From the NCBI GenBank assembly GCA_046756245.1, contig JBHHVZ010000006.1, forward strand, positions 1 to 57,303: a DNA stretch of 57,303 nucleotides, given 5' to 3'. This document shows, in pieces, positions 8,988 through 17,966 of the stretch (positions within the stretch are counted from its first letter, which is position 1; each line of letters begins with the position of its first letter). The DNA is from G021776435 sp046756245. GTDB lineage: Bacteria > Pseudomonadota > Alphaproteobacteria > Caulobacterales > Parvularculaceae. A program made the position numbers and the translations under genes. A model generated the notes under the pieces. The model saw only the letters and a list, made by a program, of their open reading frames with translations, had not been told where the DNA came from and made no database searches.

Positions 8988-9486
8988 CCTTGCGCTGATT
9001 GTGTGCGCGTTCGTCGGCGTCGCCGCGCCGGCGCGCGCGCACCAGCAGCGGGTCGCCCTGACGACCGTTCTGTTCAACGACCGCACCGGCAATATCGAGG
9101 TGATGCACCGCCTTTACGTTCACGATGCGGAGCATGCGGCTCGGAATTTCTGGGGCACGGCGGACCTGCTCGACAATGCGGCGGACCAGAAGCGCTTCGG
9201 CGATTACGTTCGGGCGCGCTTTACCCTGAAAACGCCGGACAATGAAACTCTTGAGCTCGCCCCGGTCGGCCAGGAGGCGGACGGCCCTTATTTATGGGTA
9301 TATGAAGAAACGTTCATCCCGGACAATCTCGAAGGGCTTGTGATCGACAACCGGATATTACGAGACCTCTGGAGCGATCAGGCCAACCTTGTGAATGTTG
9401 AAAAAGGCGAATTTCGCGACTCGCTGCTGTTTCATGACGGCGCAGGCGAATTGTCGATTCGTCTCGTTCCGGACAATCCGAATTAA
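8965..9486 (+). CDS. DUF6702-type exported protein
   Basis: The 173-residue protein has a signal peptide (MTRKAITSLALIVCAFVGVAAPARA) followed directly by HQQRVALTTVLFNDRTGNIEVMHRLYVHDAEHA. The His immediately after the cleavage site and the later MHRLYVHDAEH cluster are typical of the DUF6702 family, which often sits beside M1-family peptidases. His residues at the mature N-terminus hint at metal binding, but no function is established. The start codon lies inside the end of the peptidase gene (23-nt overlap). Confidence 0.75.
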   Translation: MTRKAITSLALIVCAFVGVAAPARAHQQRVALTTVLFNDRTGNIEVMHRLYVHDAEHAARNFWGTADLLDNAADQKRFGDYVRARFTLKTPDNETLELAPVGQEADGPYLWVYEETFIPDNLEGLVIDNRILRDLWSDQANLVNVEKGEFRDSLLFHDGAGELSIRLVPDNPN

Positions 9487-9564
9487 AGTTGACGGCCCGG
9501 TTTAAACCTCTTCTCAGTATTTATCGGCAGCATGTTCGGGACCATTCCCGAAAGGAGACAGTGC

Positions 9565-10287
9565 ATGTTGACGACGTCGCGTATTGTTCTGCCCCCGCCG
9601 ACTGAGACGAAGCTGAAATGGGCGGCTGAATTCGCCGACGATATTTCCGAATTTGCGCGCGATGATCTTATTGGTTTCAAGCGCCCGATCGCTGCGACGT
9701 TTGCATTTGTCACGCCGATCCTGCTGGCGATCGTGTTTTACACCCACGATCTCTCGACGACTATAAAGATGGCGGTCTTTTTCTCTCTGATGACGGCGGG
9801 CGGACTGGCGCTCGTCGGGCGAGAGCTCTGGCCGCACATCGTCGACGAGTTTCAGTCGCGCACCGTCGCCAAGCGCCGGGCGGTTGCTGACTTACGCTGC
9901 GGGTTCGGTGAGGAATCCCATCTCAGCCTTTCGCGCGCGCCGCGTTATTTTGAATACGGGCATGGCGTGCTGGTGCTGGCCGACGCCGGCGAATGGCGCA
10001 CGGCGTTTTTCTCAATCTCCAAGGATGAAGACGATCCGCGCTGGACGCTTTATAAAAAAGGCGCGCTCGAACGCGAAGTGTGGCGGTGGCTGCGTCTGCC
10101 GGTGTCGCACGAAATTGTGCGGTTCTCAGCCGAAGGCGCGAAGATAGAGCGCGAACGGGAGCCGCTGAAAATCACCTCCATCGACGCCTGGGAGGCGATC
10201 AACGTGGCGTTGGGCGAGCCTATGGACGGCTCGGTGATCTACCAGACATTCGACGAAGTTGCGGACATGGTCGAAAAGCTGCTTTGA
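9565..10287 (+). CDS. Membrane-anchored protein of unknown function
   Basis: The 240-residue protein has two neighbouring membrane helices (IAATFAFVTPILLAIVFYT and IKMAVFFSLMTAGGLALVG) near residues 40-90. A soluble C-terminal domain of about 145 residues contains FEYGHGVLVLADAGEWRTAFFSISKDEDDPRW, which reads as beta-rich. I recognise no family. ATG 9565 was chosen over an in-frame ATG at 9532 because AAAGGAGA (9551-9558) is well placed. It follows the DUF6702 gene by 78 nt and precedes lipA by 73 nt; both linkages are weak. Confidence 0.75.
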   Translation: MLTTSRIVLPPPTETKLKWAAEFADDISEFARDDLIGFKRPIAATFAFVTPILLAIVFYTHDLSTTIKMAVFFSLMTAGGLALVGRELWPHIVDEFQSRTVAKRRAVADLRCGFGEESHLSLSRAPRYFEYGHGVLVLADAGEWRTAFFSISKDEDDPRWTLYKKGALEREVWRWLRLPVSHEIVRFSAEGAKIEREREPLKITSIDAWEAINVALGEPMDGSVIYQTFDEVADMVEKLL

Positions 10288-10360
10288 TTGAGCGTCAATT
10301 ATCAAGCGGCGCGCGCGGGACCTCTTACATTGAGCCCCCGACGCTGCTACATGAGCTCCC

Positions 10361-11329
10361 ATGGCGACTTTGATTGACGCGACTTCCCTGGCAAACGGCG
10401 CGGACAAGCCGCGCCACCCTGAAAAACGCAACCGCTCCGAAAGCCCGGTTCAGCGCAAGCCTGACTGGATTCGGGTGAAGGCGCCGCTTTCGGCCGGGTT
10501 CGCCGAGACCCGCGCCATCGTGCGCGCAAAGCATCTCCACACGGTGTGCGAGGAGGCCGCCTGCCCGAATATCGGCGAGTGCTGGGAGAAAAAGCACGCC
10601 ACCATGATGATCATGGGCGACACCTGCACGCGCGCCTGCGCCTTCTGCAATGTGAAGACGGGGCTGCCGGCGCCGCTCAATGCGGCTGAACCGGAAAACG
10701 TCGCCGAGGCGGTCGCGGAAATGGGGCTTTCTCATGTGGTCGTCACCTCGGTCGACCGCGACGATCTTGTCGACGGAGGCGCAGCCCATTTCGCCGCCGT
10801 GGTCGCCGCCATTCGCGCGCGCGCGCCGAATACGACGATCGAGATTCTGACCCCGGATTTTTTACGCAAAGACGGCGCGGCGGAAATCGTCATCAATTCA
10901 AAACCGGACGTCTTCAACCACAATCTTGAAACCGTGCCTCGGCTTTACCTGCCGATCCGGCCCGGCGCGCGGTATTTCCACTCGCTGCGCCTTCTCGAGA
11001 AAGTCAAGGAGCGCGACCCGCGGATGTTCACCAAGTCCGGCCTGATGGTGGGGCTCGGCGAAACCCGCGAGGAGGTGATGCAGGTGATGGACGACATGCG
11101 TTCGGCCGGCGTCGACTTCATCACCATCGGGCAATATCTGCAGCCGACGCGCCGGCACGCGCCGGTCGACCGGTTTGTGCATCCGGACGAATTCAAGTCC
11201 TATGAAACGCTCGCACGCGCCAAAGGATTTTTAATGGTGTCGGCGAGTCCGCTGACGCGCTCGTCCCACCACGCCGGCGAGGACTTCGCAAAACTCAAAG
11301 CGGCGCGGGCGGCGATGGAGACGCCTTGA
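10361..11329 (+). CDS. lipA: Lipoyl synthase
   Basis: This 322-residue radical-SAM enzyme inserts two sulfurs into the octanoyl group on lipoyl domains of 2-oxoacid dehydrogenases and the glycine cleavage system. The auxiliary [4Fe-4S] cluster cysteines are C63, C68 and C74 (CEEAACPNIGEC). The radical-SAM CxxxCxxC is C89, C93 and C96 (GDTCTRACAFCNV). The C-terminal RSSHHAGEDF carries the conserved serine that ligates the auxiliary cluster. Its stop overlaps the next start (ATGA), so it heads a lipA-GST-ratA operon. Confidence 0.97.
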   Translation: MATLIDATSLANGADKPRHPEKRNRSESPVQRKPDWIRVKAPLSAGFAETRAIVRAKHLHTVCEEAACPNIGECWEKKHATMMIMGDTCTRACAFCNVKTGLPAPLNAAEPENVAEAVAEMGLSHVVVTSVDRDDLVDGGAAHFAAVVAAIRARAPNTTIEILTPDFLRKDGAAEIVINSKPDVFNHNLETVPRLYLPIRPGARYFHSLRLLEKVKERDPRMFTKSGLMVGLGETREEVMQVMDDMRSAGVDFITIGQYLQPTRRHAPVDRFVHPDEFKSYETLARAKGFLMVSASPLTRSSHHAGEDFAKLKAARAAMETP

Positions 11330-12021
11330 TGACGCGCAAGCTTTACGACCTGTGCGGCGCCAGGCCCGACTGGCGGTTCAGCCCATTCTGCTGGCTCGCG
11401 AAATTCGCGCTCGCACACAAAGAACTCGAGCACGAAATCATACCCCTGCGTTTTACGGAGAAGGAAAACTATCCCGATCCGGAACACGGCAAGTTGCCGA
11501 TCCTGGTCGACGGCGATACGGTCGTGACCGAGAGCTGGGAAATCGTGCGCTATCTCGACAGAACCTATCCCGAGCGTCCGCTTGCTGCGACCGCCGGCGA
11601 ATGGGCCGCGGCCGAATTTTATCGCGCCTGGCTGGGCGCTGCGGTCTTTCCGGCGCTCGCGCCGTTCATGATGATCCGCGTGCACGCTGTCATCGACGAC
11701 GGCGACAAGGACTATTTCCGCGCGTCGCGCGAAAAACGCTTCGGTGCAACGCTCGAAGACCTCGCCGAGAGAGGTCCGAAAGGAAAGTCGATGATCGAAA
11801 CGGCGCTGGCGACGCTCGCCGCGCCATTAAGCGAATATGATTTTCTCGGCGGGGCGGCGCCCAATCTTTGCGACTATGTCGTCTTCAGCCCGTTCATGTG
11901 GCAGCGCTGCGTGACGGCGGAAACATTCTACGAGACGCCGGCGCCGGCCGCAGCGTGGATGGAGCGCATGCTGGCCGCGTGCGAGGGATTGGCCGGAAGC
12001 GCAGCGCGCGCGGCCGCATGA
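11326..12021 (+). CDS. Glutathione S-transferase family protein
   Basis: The 231-residue protein has an N-terminal thioredoxin-like domain (KLYDLCGARPDWRFSPFCWLAKFALAHKELEHE). The cis-proline and glutathione-contact region is KLPILVDGDTVVTESWEIVRYLDRTYPERPL, containing the ES that binds the gamma-glutamyl group. An all-helical C-terminal domain follows. Substrate is unknown. It overlaps lipA by 4 nt and the RatA-type gene by 4 nt, placing it inside an operon where lipA and the coq10-like gene are often direct neighbours. Confidence 0.9.
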   Translation: MMTRKLYDLCGARPDWRFSPFCWLAKFALAHKELEHEIIPLRFTEKENYPDPEHGKLPILVDGDTVVTESWEIVRYLDRTYPERPLAATAGEWAAAEFYRAWLGAAVFPALAPFMMIRVHAVIDDGDKDYFRASREKRFGATLEDLAERGPKGKSMIETALATLAAPLSEYDFLGGAAPNLCDYVVFSPFMWQRCVTAETFYETPAPAAAWMERMLAACEGLAGSAARAAA

Positions 12022-12488
12022 CGACGCGGCGCACCCGCTCGGACGTTCCCTACTCGGCGGCGCAGATGTTCGATCTCGTCGCCGACGTTGAGCGCTATCC
12101 GGAATTTCTTCCCTGGTGCGTCGGACTGCGTGTGGTTAAACACGACATAACAAACGGCTCGGGGACGATTACGACGGACATGATCGTCGCCTACAAGATG
12201 TTCCGCGAACAGTTCCGCACCCATGATCGGTTCGATCGCGAAGCAAAGGTCATCGAGGTCGACTATGCGAATGGGCCCTTCCGCCATCTTCACAATGTAT
12301 GGCGGTTCGAGGACCGGGAGGAGGGCGGCTCAACGGTCGATTTCGAAATTTCTTTCGAATTCCGAAATGTTCTTTTGCAGGCGACGGCGAAGGCGGTGTT
12401 CGAAAAGGCGTTTGCGCGCATGAGCGAGGCGTTCATCGAACGGGCGAACGAGATTTACGGCGCCGCCTCGACGCAATCGGCGAGCTAG
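12018..12488 (+). CDS. RatA / Coq10-type START-domain protein
   Basis: The 156-residue single-domain protein begins TRRTRSDVPYSAAQMFDLVADVERYPEFLPWCVGLRVV, the signature of the polyketide-cyclase / Coq10 START family. This includes mitochondrial Coq10, which chaperones ubiquinone, and E. coli RatA, reported to inhibit ribosome subunit joining. In Alphaproteobacteria a ubiquinone-binding role is more likely than toxin activity; no antitoxin partner is present. ATG 12018 overlaps the GST stop (ATGA). A palindromic repeat follows 51 nt after the gene. Confidence 0.9.
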   Translation: MTTRRTRSDVPYSAAQMFDLVADVERYPEFLPWCVGLRVVKHDITNGSGTITTDMIVAYKMFREQFRTHDRFDREAKVIEVDYANGPFRHLHNVWRFEDREEGGSTVDFEISFEFRNVLLQATAKAVFEKAFARMSEAFIERANEIYGAASTQSAS

Positions 12489-12539
12489 AGCGGTTTACAT
12501 TCAAGCCGATGCAGTTCTGAATCGAAGCATTTCATCCTG

Positions 12540-12605
12540 CTCATCCCGGCGAAAGCCGGGGTCCAGTCCGGCTTTGCTCTGGACCCCGGCTTTCGCCGGG
12601 GTGAG
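12540..12605. repeat. GC-rich palindromic repeat (CCCGGCGAAAGCCGGG type)
   Basis: Arms 12540-12566 and 12579-12605 are 27 nt each and match at 26 positions, with a 12-nt loop. Each arm also contains the inner palindrome CCCGGCGAAAGCCGGG. The same element type occurs at 36023-36110. It lies between convergent genes (ratA-like and pncC-like) and could act as a transcription barrier. Confidence 0.92.
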
Positions 12606-12651
12606 CGGAGTTTGATGCAGCGCCCGTGTTTCCAAATGAATGCAGTCTGGT

Positions 12652-13149
12652 CTAAGCCGGCAATCCCGCCAACAACAACATGAGGGCCGTTTCAACCGTC
12701 TTGAGGCGGATGAAGCGTCGCGAGACCGGCGCGAAGAGGCGGCGCTCGGCGCGGGCTGCGACGCCTTTCCTCGCAAGACCGAACCAGACGAGGCCGACGG
12801 GCTTTTCAAGCGTGCCGCCGGTCGGGCCGGCGACGCCGGTGACGGATACCGCGATGTCGGCGCTCGAGCGGGCGAGGGCCCCTGCGGCCATGGCGCGCGC
12901 GACCTCGCCGCTCACTGCGCCATGCTGCTGAATGAGCGTGGCGGACACCCCGAGCATCTCGATTTTCGCCTCGTTCGAATAGGTGACGAAGCCGCGTTCG
13001 ACGACGGCCGACGATCCGGCGATGTCGGTCAATGCGACGGCGATCAGGCCGCCGGTGCAGGATTCGGCCGCAGTGATCATAACGCCTGCCGCTTCGGCGC
13101 GCGTGATGACGGCGCGGGACAGTTCTCCGATGCGCGCCGTATCGCCCAT
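12652..13149 (-). CDS. pncC: CinA-type nicotinamide-nucleotide amidohydrolase
   Basis: The 165-residue protein corresponds to the stand-alone C-terminal domain of CinA (PncC), which deamidates nicotinamide mononucleotide to nicotinate mononucleotide for NAD recycling. Diagnostic stretches are TAAESCTGGLIAVALTDIAGSSAVVERGFVTYSNEAK, with the catalytic Ser, and DIAVSVTGVAGPTGGTLEKPVGLVWFGLA. ATG 13149 was chosen because the conserved N-terminus starts there and it abuts the ispDF stop; a longer frame only adds antisense ispF sequence. ispDF lies directly upstream. Confidence 0.93.
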   Translation of the reverse strand: MGDTARIGELSRAVITRAEAAGVMITAAESCTGGLIAVALTDIAGSSAVVERGFVTYSNEAKIEMLGVSATLIQQHGAVSGEVARAMAAGALARSSADIAVSVTGVAGPTGGTLEKPVGLVWFGLARKGVAARAERRLFAPVSRRFIRLKTVETALMLLLAGLPA

Positions 13150-14345
13150 CACGCCTCCGCCGGAAGCCGCACCGACGCTGTGGCCAGTGCGGCGAGTCCT
13201 TCGCCGCGGCCGGTAAAGCCGAGTGTTTCGGTCGTTGTCGCCTTCACCGAGATGCGCTCGGGCGTGACGCGCAGAATTTCCGCCAGAGCCGCGCGCATGG
13301 TCTGGCGGTGCGGGCCGATTTTCGGCGCCTCGCAAATGAGCGTTATGTCGGCGTGAACGATGTCGCCGCCGGCCGCCGCAACGAGGTCGCGGGCCTTTTC
13401 AAGAAAAACGCGCGACGGCGCGCCTTTCCATTGCGGGTCCGAAGGCGGGAAGTGATCGCCGACATCGCCGGCTCCGAGCGCGCCGAGAATGGCGTCAGTG
13501 AGCGCATGCATGCCGGCGTCGGCGTCGGAATGGCCTTTAAGCTTTTTGTCGTGAATGATCTCCACGCCGCACAGGATGACCGCATCGCCGTCTTCAAATC
13601 CGTGCACGTCGTAGCCATGGCCTGTTCGATATTCCCACATGGTCGCCTTCCGTCCGAGCAGGGTTTCAGCCATGCCGAAATCCTCGGCCTGGGTGAGCTT
13701 CATATTGTCCGGCGAGCCGGCGACGAGCGCCACGCCGATCCCGGCCCGTTCAGCAACGGCGGCGTCGTCGGTGAGCGTCTCGCCGGCGGCCGCTCTGTGA
13801 GCAGTGAGAATTTTTTCGAAGCGAAAGCCCTGCGGCGTCTGCGCCCGCCACAGTCGCTCGCGCGGCACTGTCGTGTTGATACAAGGCGCGCTTGCGCCGT
13901 CGCTTTCCTTGATGGTGTCGAAGACGGGCAGGGCGGCGATGGCGCCGTCATTCCGGCTAAGCGCGCCGACGACGCGATCGATGACGCCGGCGTCGACGAA
14001 GGGCCGTGCGGCGTCGTGAATGAGCACCGCCTCGGGCGCATCGCTTTCGAGGCTTTCAAGCCCGAGCCGGACGGAATCCTGGCGCTCGGCGCCGCCATGA
14101 ACCGGCGCCATGAGTTTCGGATGGCCGGCGAACGCCGCCATGGCCTCAGCGTAGAGATCATCATCGTCGTGATGAATAATGACGCGCACGGCGTCGATCA
14201 GGGAATGATCGAAAAAGGCTGCAGCCGTTCGTGCGATGACGGAACGCCCGGCGAGGGCGCGATACTGTTTCGGCCCGCCGTCGCCGGCGCGCGCGCCACG
14301 GCCGGCGGCGACGATGATGGCGGCGACTTTACGTTTCAGGCTCAT
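13149..14345 (-). CDS. ispDF: Bifunctional IspD/IspF (MEP isoprenoid pathway)
   Basis: The 398-residue fusion combines 2-C-methyl-D-erythritol 4-phosphate cytidylyltransferase and 2-C-methyl-D-erythritol 2,4-cyclodiphosphate synthase. The IspD half shows the nucleotide-binding IIVAAGRGARAGDGGPKQY and VLIHDAARPFVD. The IspF half starts near residue 237 with RTGHGYDVHGFEDGD (metal-binding DxH), followed by KGHSDADAGMHALTDAILGA. The fused form is common in Alphaproteobacteria. The stop overlaps the pncC start. The divergent neighbour dusB starts 117 nt away. Confidence 0.97.
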   Translation of the reverse strand: MSLKRKVAAIIVAAGRGARAGDGGPKQYRALAGRSVIARTAAAFFDHSLIDAVRVIIHHDDDDLYAEAMAAFAGHPKLMAPVHGGAERQDSVRLGLESLESDAPEAVLIHDAARPFVDAGVIDRVVGALSRNDGAIAALPVFDTIKESDGASAPCINTTVPRERLWRAQTPQGFRFEKILTAHRAAAGETLTDDAAVAERAGIGVALVAGSPDNMKLTQAEDFGMAETLLGRKATMWEYRTGHGYDVHGFEDGDAVILCGVEIIHDKKLKGHSDADAGMHALTDAILGALGAGDVGDHFPPSDPQWKGAPSRVFLEKARDLVAAAGGDIVHADITLICEAPKIGPHRQTMRAALAEILRVTPERISVKATTTETLGFTGRGEGLAALATASVRLPAEA

Positions 14346-14461
14346 TGGTTCTGCGGTGTTGACTCATTGGAGGCGGGTTTAACCCGTCTTGGCCGCAGGC
14401 GCGAGCCCGGCGTCGCAGACCGATTGCGCATTCGCCCTGGCCTGATTAGGGTCCGCGCCGG

Positions 14462-15478
14462 ATGACCGTCAGGATCGATCATATTGAGCTCAAGAACCCG
14501 GCCGCGCTTGCGCCCATGTCGGGCGTCAGCGACTTGCCGTTCCGGCGCGCCGCCGCGCGCTTCGGCGCAGGACTGGTGGTGTCGGAAATGGTGGCGAGCG
14601 CAGAGCTCGCCCGCGCCCGGCCGGATGTCGTGCGCCGCGCCGCCGGCGACGGCGAAATCCATCCCTTCGTCGTCCAACTGGCCGGGCGGGAAGCCCGCTG
14701 GATGGCCGAAGGCGCGCGTTTCGCCGAAGCCGCCGGGGCCGACATTATCGACGTCAATATGGGCTGCCCGTCCCGTCAGGTGACCGGCGCGCTGTCGGGT
14801 TCGGCGCTGATGCGCAATCTCGACCACGCGCTCGGTCTGATTGAGGCGACCGTCGCGGCGACCTCCCGGCCGGTGACGCTGAAAATGCGTCTCGGCTGGG
14901 ATCGCGACCGCCTGAACGCGCCGGAATTGGCGCAGCGCGCCGAGGCCTGCGGCGTCAGGATGGTCAGCGTGCACGGGCGCACGCGTAATCAGTTCTTTAC
15001 CGGCGCCGCGGACTGGGCCGCAGTGCGGGCGGTGCGCGAAGCGGTGGCCATCCCCGTTATCGTTAACGGCGACATCGCCACGCTCGCCGACGCCAGGAGC
15101 GCGCTCGATCAATCCGGCGCCGACGGGGTGATGATCGGGCGGGCGGCGCTCGGCCGTCCCTGGCTCGTGGGCGCTGTAGGCGCGGCGCTCGCCGCCGGTG
15201 CCGCGGAAGCGTCCGAACCGCCGCTTGCGGTCCAGGCAGAGGCGGCGCTCGCCCATTACCGGGAGATCATCGCCCATTACGGCGCGCCGCTTGGCGTCCG
15301 CATCGCCCGCAAGCATCTCGCCGCGTATGTAGAAACCGCGCCAGTCGATCTCGACCCGGCCTTGAGGCGCGCGTTCCGGGCCGGGATTTGCCGAATCGCC
15401 TCGCCGGCACGGGTGGAGGAAGCGCTTGAAGCGTTTTACGAGCGCGATCACAGGGGCATTGAAGTCCTCGCCGCCTAG
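14462..15478 (+). CDS. dusB: tRNA-dihydrouridine synthase, DusB/NifR3 type
   Basis: The 338-residue FMN enzyme reduces specific uridines in the tRNA D-loop. It has the TIM-barrel start NPAALAPMSGVSDLPFRRAAARFGAGLVVSEMV, the catalytic cysteine in NMGCPSRQVTG (usually NMGCPAKKV), and the FMN phosphate site IPVIVNGDIATLADARSAL followed by GADGVMIGRAALGRPWL. This gene is historically nifR3, which normally heads nifR3-ntrB-ntrC-ntrY-ntrX in Alphaproteobacteria. Here the next gene is ntrY directly. Confidence 0.95.
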   Translation: MTVRIDHIELKNPAALAPMSGVSDLPFRRAAARFGAGLVVSEMVASAELARARPDVVRRAAGDGEIHPFVVQLAGREARWMAEGARFAEAAGADIIDVNMGCPSRQVTGALSGSALMRNLDHALGLIEATVAATSRPVTLKMRLGWDRDRLNAPELAQRAEACGVRMVSVHGRTRNQFFTGAADWAAVRAVREAVAIPVIVNGDIATLADARSALDQSGADGVMIGRAALGRPWLVGAVGAALAAGAAEASEPPLAVQAEAALAHYREIIAHYGAPLGVRIARKHLAAYVETAPVDLDPALRRAFRAGICRIASPARVEEALEAFYERDHRGIEVLAA

Positions 15479-15647
15479 GTGCGACTTTCCGGCAACATTT
15501 GTGTTGATTTTTTGCAACAACGAGCGCAGCATCCGCGCTGGTTCGCGCCTTGCATCCGTATAAACGGGGGCGTGCGCGGGCGCCTTTTGGGGTTGGTAGG
15601 GGTAAGAATCTGGTCCCGGCGGGGCGACGCGGTTTGTGCAGCAGGCG

Positions 15648-17942
15648 ATGAACGAAAATTCGGCGGCCGGCGGCGATTCTCGAAAACGCGCAAACCGGCG
15701 CTTTCTGCCGCGCTGGGTGCAGTCGAACGCGGCCGCTGCGGCTGCGCTGACCGGCGCCGGCGCCGTCGCTTTCATTACAACCTGGATTCTCCTCTCGCCG
15801 GCGGTCGAGCAGGTCGACCGCACGTCGCTGATCGCAATGATCGTCGCCAATGTGATGATTGCAGCGGGCTTTGCGCTCTTGATCGGCGCGCGGTTCTGGC
15901 ATGTGTGGTCGGACCGGCGCAACCAGCTCGCCGGATCGCGCATGCACATGCAGCTTTCGGCGCTATTTTCCGCCGTCGCCGTGGCGCCGTCGATTCTCGC
16001 TTTTCTGTTCGCCTTTACGATCCTGCGCACGAGTCTGAATGACGTATTCAGTGAGCGGATCGATAATTACCAGGAGACTGCGCGCGAACTCGCCAACAGT
16101 TTCGTTTCCGATGAAGCTGCAGAATTACGCGACCAGATGACCGACACCGCCATTGACATTCGCCGCAACGAAGAGCTCGGCGTCGGGCTTGCTGCGGTGC
16201 CGATCAGTTTTCGCCGCTACCTCGAAGACGTGCAGGCGCAAGCACGCGGATTTGCGGCGCTTTATCTCCTCGACGGCGAAAAGCGGATAATTGCGAAAGT
16301 CGAAACGCAGCCGGGCGTTTACCGGCTGCCGGACGCGACGGTTTTCAGGGAAGTCGACCAGGGCGAGCCGGGCGAACGTTTTTCGTTCGGCGCAAACGAT
16401 GAAGTCGCCCTCGACATGTATCGCGGCGTTATGAAGATTTCCGACTATGGCGGCGGCTATCTCGTCGCCTACAAGCCGATCAATCCGGCCCTTTCCCAGC
16501 GCCTGCTCGCCGTAAAGGCGATGCGCGAGGACTGGAACGAGGCGCTACGCGGGCGGGCGCGTCTCGAACGCGTGTTCGTGGCCGGCTATGTGGTGCTCGG
16601 GATTATCATTCTGTTCGGCGCTGTCTGGGCCGGTCTGTGGGCTGCGACCCGCATCGTGCAGCCGATCGGCCGGCTCGTCATGATGGCCGAACGCGTTTCT
16701 TCGGGCGATCTTGGCGCGCGGGTCGAAGTTTACAGGAGCGACGGCGAACTTGGCGAACTCGCCCGCGCCATGAATCACATGACCGCACAGTTGCAGACCC
16801 AGCGCAACGATCTTATCGAAACCAACAAGCAATTCGACAAGCGCCGCCGTTTCACGGAGGCCGTGCTTTCCGGCGTGTCGGCGGGCGTCGTCAGCCTGAC
16901 CGCCGATTACCGCATCGCCATCGCCAATCGATCGGCCGCGGATCTGCTCGGCGTTGATCCCGGGCGTTTGCAAGGCGCGTCGATCGTCGACCTGGCACCC
17001 GAAATTCACGGTCTGCTTAAACGCGCCGAAGCCGATCCGCGTCATGAAATCGGCGACCAGATCGATATTGTCAGAAACGGGCGAATTCGTACGCTGAACG
17101 TGCGCGTGGTCAGCGACGCCATGGACAGCGAGCGCAGCGCCGTCGTTACTTTTGACGACATCACCCAGTTGATCGCCGCTCAGCGCAACGCCGCTTGGGG
17201 CGACGTGGCGCGCCGCATCGCCCATGAAATCAAAAATCCTTTAACGCCGATCCAGCTATCGGCGGAACGGCTGCGCCGCAAATATCTGAAAGAAGTCGTC
17301 TCCAACCCGGAAGTGTTCGACAGGTGCACTGACACGATCATCCGGCAAGTAAGCGATATCGGCCGGATGGTGGACGAATTTTCGTCTTTTGCTCGGATGC
17401 CGAAGCCGGTTATTGCGAAAGAAGATTTGTGCGCGCTCGTGAAATCGGCGCTGTTTCCCCAGCGCGTGGCTTTTCCGGACATTGAATTCGAAACGGAAAC
17501 GCCGGACGCGCCGGTTATGGCCGAGTGCGACGGCAGGCTGATGGTGCAGGCGATTTCCAATCTCCTGAAGAACGCCGGCGAATCGATCGGCGCAAGACTT
17601 GCTAGGGAAGATTCGGATGGAGACGCGGGCGCGACGCCCGGACGCATCAGGGTTCGGTTAATGGAAGGCGGCCCGGTTTCCCGGATCGAAATTATCGATA
17701 ATGGCGTCGGTCTGCCGCGGCATGAGCGTCATCGGCTGGCCGAACCCTATATGACGACGCGCGCGAAAGGCACCGGCCTTGGTCTCGCGATCGTCAAGAA
17801 AGTCGTCGAAGAACATGGCGGCAGCCTTGAATTCGATGACGATGCGAGTCTTGGGCCTACGGGCGCAAAGATGACGATTAATTTGCCTGCAATCGCCGCG
17901 GGCGCGGGAGAAGCAGCCGCATCTGCAGCGGCTGCGGAGTAG
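15648..17942 (+). CDS. ntrY: Sensor histidine kinase NtrY
   Basis: The 764-residue protein has several N-terminal membrane helices, an extracytoplasmic region of about 150 residues (DNYQETARELANSFVSDEAAEL onward), a further helix (AGYVVLGIIILFGAVWAGLW), HAMP, a PAS domain (SAGVVSLTADYRIAIANRSAADLLG), and a kinase core. The phospho-acceptor is His526 in RRIAHEIKNPLTPIQLSAERL, and ATP-binding motifs include DNGVGLPRHE and KGTGLGLAIVKKVVEEHGG. It should phosphorylate NtrX, 24 nt downstream. The start could also be GTG 15636, 4 codons earlier; neither has a strong ribosome site. It senses an envelope, redox or nitrogen signal not identifiable from sequence. Confidence 0.95.
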   Translation: MNENSAAGGDSRKRANRRFLPRWVQSNAAAAAALTGAGAVAFITTWILLSPAVEQVDRTSLIAMIVANVMIAAGFALLIGARFWHVWSDRRNQLAGSRMHMQLSALFSAVAVAPSILAFLFAFTILRTSLNDVFSERIDNYQETARELANSFVSDEAAELRDQMTDTAIDIRRNEELGVGLAAVPISFRRYLEDVQAQARGFAALYLLDGEKRIIAKVETQPGVYRLPDATVFREVDQGEPGERFSFGANDEVALDMYRGVMKISDYGGGYLVAYKPINPALSQRLLAVKAMREDWNEALRGRARLERVFVAGYVVLGIIILFGAVWAGLWAATRIVQPIGRLVMMAERVSSGDLGARVEVYRSDGELGELARAMNHMTAQLQTQRNDLIETNKQFDKRRRFTEAVLSGVSAGVVSLTADYRIAIANRSAADLLGVDPGRLQGASIVDLAPEIHGLLKRAEADPRHEIGDQIDIVRNGRIRTLNVRVVSDAMDSERSAVVTFDDITQLIAAQRNAAWGDVARRIAHEIKNPLTPIQLSAERLRRKYLKEVVSNPEVFDRCTDTIIRQVSDIGRMVDEFSSFARMPKPVIAKEDLCALVKSALFPQRVAFPDIEFETETPDAPVMAECDGRLMVQAISNLLKNAGESIGARLAREDSDGDAGATPGRIRVRLMEGGPVSRIEIIDNGVGLPRHERHRLAEPYMTTRAKGTGLGLAIVKKVVEEHGGSLEFDDDASLGPTGAKMTINLPAIAAGAGEAAASAAAAE

Positions 17943-17966
17943 ACGCCAGCGAAAAGAAGATACGCC

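Noticed and set aside
10285..10309. Possible FNR/CRP-like palindrome TTGAT...ATCAA between the unknown membrane protein and lipA
   Set aside because: The half-sites are separated by too many bases (12 instead of 4), so the match depends on freely chosen spacing.
12018..12488. RatA as a toxin of a toxin-antitoxin system
   Set aside because: There is no antitoxin-like neighbour, and the family in Alphaproteobacteria fits the Coq10 ubiquinone-binding role better.
14342..16030. Long minus-strand open frame across dusB and ntrY
   Set aside because: It lies antisense to two well-supported genes and has a low-complexity Arg/Ala-rich composition typical of high-GC shadow frames.
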